Positions 8,534 through 15,298 of a DNA stretch of 30,991 bases are shown here, piece after piece (the stretch's first letter is position 1; every line of letters starts with the position of its first letter). The DNA lies in NCBI GenBank assembly GCA_937996765.1, contig CALKUG010000427.1, positions 1 through 30,991 of the forward strand, given 5' to 3'. The translations under genes were made by a program, and so were the position numbers. The notes under the pieces are model-generated. The model saw only the letters and a list, made by a program, of their open reading frames with translations, was not told the origin of the DNA and ran no database searches. The DNA is from an uncultured Ignavibacteria bacterium. GTDB taxonomy: Bacteria > Bacteroidota > Ignavibacteria > Ignavibacteriales > Ignavibacteriaceae.

Positions 8534-8575
8534 TAGCTGAGTATTCTCATCTATTTCCAAATACCATTGCAGAAG

Positions 8576-8603
8576 AAAGGCACGGGAAACTGTGCCTTTT
8601 TTT
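8576..8603 (+). terminator. Intrinsic terminator after the yebC-family gene
   Basis: A 10-bp stem with one G-T pair has arms at 8576-8585 and 8590-8599. Its core is GGCAC/GTGCC, it has a GAAA loop, and seven T run through 8603. Confidence 0.9.
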
Positions 8604-8678
8604 AGTACCATGTTGGCTTGCAACCATAAAACCCGTACATTTCCAACTTGTATCAACATTCTTTACTGAAGAGAATCG

Positions 8679-9674
8679 GTGTTTATTGTTTTACTCATAT
8701 TACAAGTATTTATAGCAGCTCTTTTAATTCTGTTTAAATACCTTAATCAAGAGGAATCCCTCTCCGATTTTTCTGTTTCGTATGCAGGTAATGTTATTAG
8801 TATTGCACTTATAACGTTACTTTCAATAACTACTATTCTGTTTCGATTTGCTCGCCCCAAGTACTATTTCAAAAAAAGCAAGATGTCGTTTACCTTTGGG
8901 GTAGTGGTGATTGTTTTAATTTTATTGGGTGGATTCTCCTCATACATCTCATTTTATGTTGCAGGTGAAAAAGGGATTTATAATACCAGTATTGATGTAA
9001 TTAGAGCCGCATTCTTTACTTCCGCACAAATAGTTTTGGTTACTTGGTTGTTTTATAACATTGGAAATGTGTTAGCTGTAAAGGAACGACATTTACTTTC
9101 AGCTTTTCTCTATTCACTTATTGCAACCGGAGTATTTTTTGGATTTAGCTATTTCTACGCCCTTGGTGGACAAAGTATCTCAAAAGAACCGCAAGTAGGT
9201 GAGTATGATTTAGTTGTTGTGTTAGGGGCTGCAGTGGTTGACCAAAAGCCCGGAAATCTTTTGGAAGGAAGATTACAAAAAGCACTTACAGTTCATAAAG
9301 ATTCATTGGTGGGGTTGATTCAAGTTACCGGGTCTAATGCCCCGGGCGAGATTACTGAAGCAGAAGCATCACAACAGTTTTTGATGAGCAAAGGAGTAGA
9401 TTCCACTAAAATTCTTATTGAAACTAAAACCACTTCCACAGCCGAGCAAATTCGATTTATCAAATATTCTCTTGCCACACAGTTTCAAGTTGAACGCATT
9501 TTGATAATTTCTGATGGTTTTCATTTAGTACGCATTAAAGAAATTAGTGATTTTTATAATCTTCATTGTTCTGTACTTGCCTCAGGAACTCCAATCTCCC
9601 AACGATCTGAATATTACAACCGCATCAGAGAGACAATTAGTTTAATGATGTTCTGGTCATTTGGTCTAAAATAA
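8679..9674 (+). CDS. Membrane-anchored DUF218 (YdcF/SanA/ElyC-like) protein
   Basis: The protein has 331 residues. About five membrane helices (near 1-20, 36-56, 72-92, 108-130, 140-161) precede a DUF218 domain from about residue 176. Family motifs are VVVLGAAV, LEGRLQKAL, VTGSNAPGEITEAEA, TKTTSTAEQ and ISDGFH. DUF218 proteins of other bacteria act in envelope biogenesis and lipid-carrier or cell-wall homeostasis; the reaction is not clear. I take GTG 8679 as the start because an in-frame TGA lies four codons upstream. The next in-frame ATG would also delete the first helices. The gene follows a terminator, so it probably has its own promoter, which I could not place. Confidence 0.8.
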   Translation: MFIVLLILQVFIAALLILFKYLNQEESLSDFSVSYAGNVISIALITLLSITTILFRFARPKYYFKKSKMSFTFGVVVIVLILLGGFSSYISFYVAGEKGIYNTSIDVIRAAFFTSAQIVLVTWLFYNIGNVLAVKERHLLSAFLYSLIATGVFFGFSYFYALGGQSISKEPQVGEYDLVVVLGAAVVDQKPGNLLEGRLQKALTVHKDSLVGLIQVTGSNAPGEITEAEASQQFLMSKGVDSTKILIETKTTSTAEQIRFIKYSLATQFQVERILIISDGFHLVRIKEISDFYNLHCSVLASGTPISQRSEYYNRIRETISLMMFWSFGLK

Positions 9675-9683
9675 CATCAAAGG

Positions 9684-9714
9684 TTGTTAATCCGCTCTTT
9701 TATGGGTATTTTTG
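9684..9714 (+). promoter_or_regulatory. Candidate Bacteroidota-type promoter for nusB
   Basis: TTG at 9684-9686, a 20-nt spacer and TATTTTTG at 9707-9714 give a full match to the TTG-n20-TAnnTTTG form. The start codon of nusB lies 30 nt further on. Confidence 0.5.
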
Positions 9715-9743
9715 CACTGCTTATAATTAAAGATTGCTAAACT

Positions 9744-10262
9744 GTGAACTCACCAAAATCTACTAAATCAAAAAGACGACAATTAAGAGAATCAGCTTTA
9801 CAAGCCCTCTATGCTTATGAAATGACAGGAGAGGGTTTAGAAAACCTTATCACTTCCAATTTAATGGAAGTTCGTGCTGAGCATGACCGCGAGTTCTTCA
9901 GAAGCTTGATTCAACGCACGGTTATCAATAAAAAGGATACTGATGCACTTGTTCAAGAGGTTGTAAATAACTGGGAACTTGAACGTTTGGCGATTATTGA
10001 TTTGATTATTATCCGCATGGGTATCACGGAACTTAAGTTTTTTCCTGAAATTCCTCCTAAAGTTTCGATAAATGAATGTCTTGAGCTTGCTAAAGAGTTT
10101 AGCACCCATAGTAGTGCAAGATTCATTAACGGTATTTTAGACCGTGTTTTAGGGAAATTAAAAGAGTTTAATGATCTTAATAAAAGCGGAAGGGGACTCC
10201 TCTCTAATTCAATTCCCAATTCACTTCCCCAATCTGACGATTCTACCGAAAGCTCGAGTTAG
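9744..10262 (+). CDS. nusB: Transcription antitermination factor NusB
   Basis: NusB is a small all-helical RNA-binding protein that pairs with NusE (ribosomal S10) on boxA RNA to promote antitermination of rRNA operons. The frame begins at GTG with a short basic lead (STKSKRRQLRESALQALYAYE). It shows the family core WELERLAIIDLIIIRMGITEL, PPKVSINECLELAKEFS and ARFINGILDRVL. The fold ends near residue 150. The remaining 20 or so residues are a Ser/Pro/Asn-rich tail (SNSIPNSLPQSDDSTESSS) encoded partly by AATT-type heptamer-like sequence at 10211-10230. The UMF1 transporter gene begins 6 nt after the stop, so the two are probably co-transcribed. Confidence 0.93.
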   Translation: MNSPKSTKSKRRQLRESALQALYAYEMTGEGLENLITSNLMEVRAEHDREFFRSLIQRTVINKKDTDALVQEVVNNWELERLAIIDLIIIRMGITELKFFPEIPPKVSINECLELAKEFSTHSSARFINGILDRVLGKLKEFNDLNKSGRGLLSNSIPNSLPQSDDSTESSS

Positions 10263-10268
10263 TAATTA

Positions 10269-11513
10269 ATGACTGAACGGAAGCGTATTGCAATTTGGAC
10301 CCTGTACGATTTTGCAAATACGTCTTTTGCTATAATTGTAGTTACTTTTTTATACGCAGTATATTTTCGTAAGGTGGTCGCAGGGGATGAATCAGTAGGC
10401 GATCTCTATTGGAGTATTGCAACGAGTGCTTCAATGGCGGTAACGGGACTTATTGCACCAATTCTCGGGGCAATTGCAGACCACTCAGCCGGTAAAAAAC
10501 GATTTCTCCTCTTCTTTACGCTTATCTGTATAATCGCTACCGGACTTCTCTATTTTGTTGGCCCTGGGGATATAGTTCTAGGTATTCTGCTATTAATCAT
10601 AGCTAATATAGGTTTCGAAGCCGGGTTAATTTTTTACGATGCATTCCTTCCCGAAATAACTTCACCAAAAAATTACGGCAGAGTAAGTGGATACGGATTT
10701 GCGGCAGGGTATCTTGGTTCGCTAACTTCACTTGCCATTGTATTCCCATTTATTCAGCAAGATCTCATACGCGAGTCGTTTCCCGTGGCAGCGGCATTTT
10801 TTCTCATTTTCTCACTTCCACTTTTCATTTTTCTTAAAGATACACGCAAAGAAGTTACGCGCACTGAATCCTACATAAAAATTGGTTTCAACAGAGTTCG
10901 GCACACATTAAAGCACTTGAAATACCGCAAAAACTTAGCTTGGTTTTTACTTTCGTACTTTGTTTACATAGAGGGTGTAAACACGGTAATTTATTTTGCA
11001 GGAATTTATGCGAGTACCACACTCGGATTCACTCAAATTGAACTGATTATGTTCTTTATAACGGTGCAATCAACGGCAATTGTTGGTTCTATTCTATTGG
11101 GTGTTATGTCGGACAAAATTGGGCAAAAACGAACAATTGTAATATCCTTGGTTATTTGGATTGTTACAGTAATTCTTGCTTTTTTTATAACTGGGAAGCA
11201 GGAGTTTTATTTAGTCGGCTTGTTGGCTGGGGCTGCTATGGGGTCGAGTCAATCGACCAGTCGGTCGTTAATGTCTAAATTAACACCCTCGGATCATAAA
11301 ACAGAGTTTTTTGGTTTTTACTCATTCTTTGGGAAAAGCTCGGCTGTAATTGGTCCTTTAGTATTTGGGGTGATAAGCTATCTCACTGGAAGCCAGCGTT
11401 ATGCCATTCTATCACTATTGGTATTTTTTGTAGTGGGTATCATTCTTCTACAAAAAGTTGAAGATAACAACCCTGAAAATGAAACGGGCCCCGATAAAAC
11501 AGAGCCCGTATAA
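10269..11513 (+). CDS. UMF1-family MFS transporter (Atg22-like)
   Basis: This twelve-helix inner-membrane protein of 414 residues opens with WTLYDFANTSFAIIV, the signature of the UMF1/Atg22 branch of the MFS. Further family points are the GAIADHSAGKKR loop, the FYDAFLPEI helix and the GAAMGSSQSTSRSLMSKLTP segment. Yeast Atg22 exports amino acids from the vacuole; the substrate of bacterial members is mostly unknown. It follows nusB by 6 nt. Its 3' end holds an inverted repeat (11484-11509) that may serve as terminator for the facing thioredoxin-like gene. Confidence 0.87.
   Translation: MTERKRIAIWTLYDFANTSFAIIVVTFLYAVYFRKVVAGDESVGDLYWSIATSASMAVTGLIAPILGAIADHSAGKKRFLLFFTLICIIATGLLYFVGPGDIVLGILLLIIANIGFEAGLIFYDAFLPEITSPKNYGRVSGYGFAAGYLGSLTSLAIVFPFIQQDLIRESFPVAAAFFLIFSLPLFIFLKDTRKEVTRTESYIKIGFNRVRHTLKHLKYRKNLAWFLLSYFVYIEGVNTVIYFAGIYASTTLGFTQIELIMFFITVQSTAIVGSILLGVMSDKIGQKRTIVISLVIWIVTVILAFFITGKQEFYLVGLLAGAAMGSSQSTSRSLMSKLTPSDHKTEFFGFYSFFGKSSAVIGPLVFGVISYLTGSQRYAILSLLVFFVVGIILLQKVEDNNPENETGPDKTEPV
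11484..11509 (-). terminator. Possible terminator for the minus-strand thioredoxin-like gene
   Basis: A 6-bp GC-rich stem ACGGGC/GCCCGT (11484-11489 and 11504-11509) lies within the last codons of the UMF1 gene. Read on the minus strand it is followed by TTCATTTT. No other hairpin was seen in the 28-nt gap. Confidence 0.4.
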
Positions 11514-11541
11514 TCAATTCTAATTCTAAGAGTTGAGTTGT

Positions 11542-12147
11542 TTAAACACCGGCGAGAATTGTTTTAATTTCTTCTTGTAATGCTTTGCAACGGTTTCTGC
11601 CGTACCAAACATGCAAGCGTTCTATAAACTCTGCTTTTTCTAATCCTTGAGCTTTCCATTCCTTCACTAAATCAGCTGCTTCTTTTGGACGTGAACCCCA
11701 ATGGAAAATCTCTTCGAATTGCTCATTCATTCCAACCAAAATCGGAACGCTTCTGGTTCCGTTAGTTAAGTATTTATCCATTAACTCAGGATTTTTATCT
11801 CTTTCAAAAATGCGAAATTCGATGGAAGGATTTGCTTTCGCCATCAAATATAGTCCGGGCAAGCACTGTGCAGAATCACCGCACCAATCTTCGGTAATAA
11901 CAAGCCATTTGGTTCCCGCACTTGGTTTATTAACTAATTCAACCAGCTGCTCATCGGGGGTAAATGATTTAATCCCTCTTTTCATTCTATGCACATTTAA
12001 ATCGGTGTATTTAAAAGTTTCTAATGCTTCTTGGTCTAATGATGTAACATCGGTTGCGGCTACTTTGCGTTCTGTTTCAGCAAGAAAGTCATCGAAAGTA
12101 ATCCCTGACTTAAACTGTTCTTCTGTAAGTACTTTATCTGTTGTCAT
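11542..12147 (-). CDS. Thioredoxin-fold protein with CGDSAQC site (Thioredoxin_9-like)
   Basis: This soluble protein of 201 residues has no signal peptide. The thioredoxin fold is clear from residue 80 on: strand WLVITEDWCGDSAQC with Cys89, then the cis-proline segment RSVPILV (Pro135). The active-site loop is Cys-Gly-Asp-Ser in place of Cys-Gly-Pro-Cys, with the next cysteine at 95 (CX5C). That matches a group usually annotated as thioredoxin family protein (PF14595 type), for which a defined substrate is not known. About 75 N-terminal residues precede the fold. A further cysteine is near residue 187. It is convergent with the UMF1 gene and divergent from the DUF6600-like gene. Confidence 0.82.
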   Translation of the reverse strand: MTTDKVLTEEQFKSGITFDDFLAETERKVAATDVTSLDQEALETFKYTDLNVHRMKRGIKSFTPDEQLVELVNKPSAGTKWLVITEDWCGDSAQCLPGLYLMAKANPSIEFRIFERDKNPELMDKYLTNGTRSVPILVGMNEQFEEIFHWGSRPKEAADLVKEWKAQGLEKAEFIERLHVWYGRNRCKALQEEIKTILAGV

Positions 12148-12381
12148 AGTTATCTCTTTTTTTTATGATGCTTTTGTAAATAACTGTTCGTATCTACTTA
12201 TGATAAGATGCACAAGTCGGTAAAAAGTTCTCGATATTTGAATTAGTCACATGTGTATAGTAAAATATACATTTCAGTCACATTGCATAAAAGAAATGTG
12301 CGGAAATTCGCAAAATCGCAACTAAATTAGTTCGGCACGGTAATTGGATAATATATCGAAACATCAAGAAGGAATACTACC
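12148..12381. promoter_or_regulatory. Divergent intergenic region with operator-like repeats
   Basis: This 234-nt region separates the thioredoxin-like gene from the DUF6600-like gene and must drive both. AGTCACAT occurs twice in direct orientation at 12245-12252 and 12276-12283, 31 nt apart. An inverted partial copy, ATGTG, lies at 12296-12300. Between the direct copies is an inverted repeat GTATA/TATAC (12255-12259 and 12266-12270). An AAGGA ribosome site lies just before the ATG at 12382. I could not assign -35 and -10 boxes with confidence. Confidence 0.45.
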
Positions 12382-13587
12382 ATGAAACGATTAATTCTCC
12401 TATTAGCAGCTGTAGCACTTTTAAGCGTTACAAACAAAACCGAAGCCGGAATAAGAGTGAGTTTCGATTTCTTTTATTCATCGCTTCAGCCCCATGGTTC
12501 GTGGATTACGATGAACGATGGCTTAGTAGTTTGGCGTCCTTATTTTCGCGGAGCACAATGGAGTCCGTATTCTGTAGGCCGTTGGATTTACACCGATTAC
12601 GGGTGGTATTGGGATTCCGAAGAAACTTATGGTCACATAGTGTATCATTATGGCAGATGGCACTTTGACAATTATTACGGATGGATTTGGATGCCGGATT
12701 ACGATTGGGCACCTGCATGGGTAGAGTGGAGATATGACAGTGATTATATCTGCTGGGCTCCGCTTTCACCTTACGCATCATGGTCAGTGAATTACGGAAT
12801 TCGATACAATCGTAGGTATCATGCCAACTACTGGCACTGGAACATAGTGAAGGCGAATCACTTTAATAACAACTCTATCCATAAATATAGAGTGCGCGAA
12901 AGTGAGAGCGAAAGAATCTACAACAGAACTAAAGTACGCAACGATTTCGGTGTACGTGGAAACACTTTTGTGAACAATGGTTTAGATAGAAGCTTTGTTG
13001 AGCGCACTACCGGAACCAGCGTTAGAACAAGAGATATAGATTTCACACGTGAAAGAGTTGAGAACAATGTGAGCGAAAACGAAAGAGTACGTGTTTACAG
13101 ACCCGAAGAGCGTGATGGAAACACCCGTGAGGACTTAAACAGATACAATTTTGAACGCTCTGAGAGAAGTGCAGATTTAGACAGAGACGCATTAGGTGTT
13201 CGCGAAAGAGTTGAGAGAGAAACCCCACGTGCAACTGAAACAACACGCAGTGAGGTGAATACTGAAAGAACAAACCGCGAACAAATAAACCGTAACGGAA
13301 GCTCTGATTCAAACAGAGAACAGAGTCGCGAAGTAACACGTGAACCAAACAGAGAACAGAATCGTGAAGTAACACGTGAACCAAACCGTGAACAAATAAA
13401 TCGCGACGGAAATCGTACAACTCCTACACCTCGCACACCTGAAGTGCGCGAGAGAAACACCGAGAAACCGGCAACTCGCGAAACGCCACGTGAAGCTCCT
13501 CGTGAACGCAGTACGCAAGAGACTAACAGGAACGGACGCACAGGTTCACAGGAACGTACAACCGACCGCGAAACACGCACAAGGTAA
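12382..13587 (+). CDS. Exported DUF6600-like aromatic-rich protein with Arg/Glu-rich repeat tail
   Basis: The protein has 401 residues. A signal peptide (MKRLILLLAAVALLSVTNKTEA) ends near residue 22. Residues 25-150 are extremely rich in Trp and Tyr (VGRWIYTDYGWYWDSEE, YHYGRWHFDNYYGWIWMP, WAPAWVEWRY). This is the pattern of the DUF6600 domain seen in exported proteins of several Gram-negative phyla. Residues from about 170 to the end form a low-complexity tail of Arg, Glu, Asn and Thr, with a 12-residue repeat (EVTREPNREQNR type). The tail is likely disordered and highly charged, so it may bind a polyanion or the cell surface. The function is unknown. It has an AAGGA ribosome site and its own terminator. 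A secreted or periplasmic place is inferred from the signal peptide. Confidence 0.8.
   Translation: MKRLILLLAAVALLSVTNKTEAGIRVSFDFFYSSLQPHGSWITMNDGLVVWRPYFRGAQWSPYSVGRWIYTDYGWYWDSEETYGHIVYHYGRWHFDNYYGWIWMPDYDWAPAWVEWRYDSDYICWAPLSPYASWSVNYGIRYNRRYHANYWHWNIVKANHFNNNSIHKYRVRESESERIYNRTKVRNDFGVRGNTFVNNGLDRSFVERTTGTSVRTRDIDFTRERVENNVSENERVRVYRPEERDGNTREDLNRYNFERSERSADLDRDALGVRERVERETPRATETTRSEVNTERTNREQINRNGSSDSNREQSREVTREPNREQNREVTREPNREQINRDGNRTTPTPRTPEVRERNTEKPATRETPREAPRERSTQETNRNGRTGSQERTTDRETRTR
13310..13401 (+). repeat. 36-nt tandem repeat inside the DUF6600-like gene
   Basis: Two near-identical 36-nt units are at 13330-13365 and 13366-13401. A partial unit precedes them at 13310-13329. 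Each full unit encodes 12 residues of the EVTREPNREQ type. The units differ only at a few positions, which suggests recent duplication. Confidence 0.85.
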
Positions 13588-13639
13588 AAAAAGCGCAGTC
13601 ATAGCAGTTTAGATAAAACCTAATATCTAACCATCACAG

Positions 13640-13676
13640 GACTCATCTCGAATAAACTCGGGATGAGTCTTTTTTT
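13640..13676 (+). terminator. Intrinsic terminator after the DUF6600-like gene
   Basis: A 12-bp stem with one G-T pair has arms at 13640-13651 and 13658-13669. The outer arms are GACTCATC/GATGAGTC, the loop is 6 nt, and a run of seven T follows. Confidence 0.9.
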
Positions 13677-13820
13677 ATGTATTCAGTTTTTAATACCCTT
13701 ACTAAAAATCACTACCACAAACACCGCATTAAATTTTACTCTTGGTTTTGTTTCTATTTGTTTAAATATTGTGTAGTTTATTTAGATTATTTACTTAATT
13801 ATTTTTCAGGAGTTAATCCT

Positions 13821-15284
13821 ATGGGTAACGTTCTTTCAGCATTACAACCAAGTTTGTTGTGGAAGCATTTTGAAGCTCTTTCCGAATGTCCTCGTCCTTC
13901 AAAAAAAGAAGAAAAGGTTGTTCGATATGTGCTTGACTTTCTTAACAGTAAACAAATGGATTATTCTGTTGATGGAGTTGGAAACATAATTGTTCGCATT
14001 CCTGCCACTCCAGGATATGAAGATCGCAAAACAATTATTCTTCAAGGGCATCTTGATATGGTATGCGAGATGAATAAGGGAACCGAACACGATTTTGACA
14101 ACGATCCGATTAAACTGCAAGTTAAAGGCGATTGGGTTACAGCTACCGGTACCACCTTGGGTGCTGATAACGGAATAGGCGTAGCCGCAGCGTTGGCTAT
14201 TAGTGAAGATCCCACCATTGAACACGGTCCGCTTGAAATATTAATGACTTTAGATGAAGAAACCGGCATGACCGGTGCAGCCGGTTTGGATGCTTCTCTT
14301 CTTAAAGGTACTATAATGCTCAATCTGGATTCAGAGGAGGATGGAGCGTTCTATATTGGTTGCTCCGGTGGCATAGATACACAAGCTTCTTTTCCTATAA
14401 CACGTTCAGCACAGTACCCCGATGCAGAGGTGTTAGAAGTTAGTGTTACAGGTTTTAAGGGGGGACACTCCGGCCTTGAAATTCATCTTCAAAAAGGCAA
14501 CGCAATTAAACAGCTTTCGAGGTTTTTGTTAAATCGCTACAAAGCAGGAAATGTTTTTGGATTGATTTCTCTCGAAGGTGGCAGCAAACGGAATGCAATT
14601 CCCCGTGAAGCATTTGCAACTATTATAGTACCAAAATCTGATGTAGCAACTTGGAGTGAAGCCGCTAAAAACTTTTTTACCAAGCTCAGCAATGAATTTG
14701 GCAACGTTGAGCCCGATGTTAAAGTAACGGTTGCACAAACCACCACAGAATTGGGTGTAATAAGTGACGCACAAACACTTACAATTGTAAGGGCTCTTGC
14801 CTCGCAGCATCATGGCGTTGTTAAGATGAGTTACGATATCCCTGAGCTTGTAGAGACTTCAACAAACTTGGCAATTGTCCACACTGCCGAAAATTCGATT
14901 GATGTAGCCACTTCGCAGCGTAGTTCTGTAGATAGCGAAAAACGAGATATTCAACAGCGTGTTGCTGCAATTTTTGAATTAGCTGGAGCATCAGTTACTC
15001 AAGGTGACGGATACCCCGGCTGGCAACCCGATGTTCATTCCGAAATTTTAGGAGTTGCAAAAACTACATTCAAAGATTTGTTTGGTTCAGAACCACACAT
15101 TAAAGCTATACATGCAGGTCTTGAATGCGGAATCATCAAAGAGAAGTATCCCTCAATAGATATGCTCTCTTTTGGTCCCACAATTACAGGGGCTCATTCG
15201 CCCGATGAACAGGTTAACGTTCCAACAGTTGAAAAATTTTGGAATTTATTAACCGCAGTAATTAAAAATGTTCCCAAGAAATAG
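13821..15284 (+). CDS. pepD: Cytosolic beta-alanyl/aminoacyl-histidine dipeptidase, M20C
   Basis: PepD is a two-metal cytosolic dipeptidase with broad activity on dipeptides, including aminoacyl-histidines. The 487-residue protein has the full M20C set: His77 and Asp79 (QGHLDMVCE), bridging Asp116 (LGADNGIG), Glu146-Glu147 (DEETGMTGA), Asp170 (NLDSEEDG), His431 (HAGLECG) and His459 (GAHSPDE). I chose ATG 13821 because a CAGGAG ribosome site lies 8 nt upstream and the family's N-terminus (LQPSLLWKHFEAL) begins right after. A longer frame from 13677 starts inside the preceding terminator's T-tract and adds 48 atypical residues. The MFSD1-like transporter follows after 14 nt, which suggests linked dipeptide uptake and hydrolysis. 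AATT-type heptamers lie directly after the stop. Confidence 0.95.
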   Translation: MGNVLSALQPSLLWKHFEALSECPRPSKKEEKVVRYVLDFLNSKQMDYSVDGVGNIIVRIPATPGYEDRKTIILQGHLDMVCEMNKGTEHDFDNDPIKLQVKGDWVTATGTTLGADNGIGVAAALAISEDPTIEHGPLEILMTLDEETGMTGAAGLDASLLKGTIMLNLDSEEDGAFYIGCSGGIDTQASFPITRSAQYPDAEVLEVSVTGFKGGHSGLEIHLQKGNAIKQLSRFLLNRYKAGNVFGLISLEGGSKRNAIPREAFATIIVPKSDVATWSEAAKNFFTKLSNEFGNVEPDVKVTVAQTTTELGVISDAQTLTIVRALASQHHGVVKMSYDIPELVETSTNLAIVHTAENSIDVATSQRSSVDSEKRDIQQRVAAIFELAGASVTQGDGYPGWQPDVHSEILGVAKTTFKDLFGSEPHIKAIHAGLECGIIKEKYPSIDMLSFGPTITGAHSPDEQVNVPTVEKFWNLLTAVIKNVPKK

Positions 15285-15298
15285 AATTAGGAATTCGC

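Noticed and set aside
13043..13580. Long antisense frames across the DUF6600-like gene
   Set aside because: They mirror the low-complexity Arg/Glu/Asn codons of the sense gene, are Ser/Arg/Val- or Cys/Leu/His-rich, and show no family features or start context.
13677..13820. Longer N-terminus of PepD from ATG 13677
   Set aside because: That ATG lies at the end of the preceding terminator's T-tract. The added 48 residues are atypical, and a clear CAGGAG site precedes ATG 13821.
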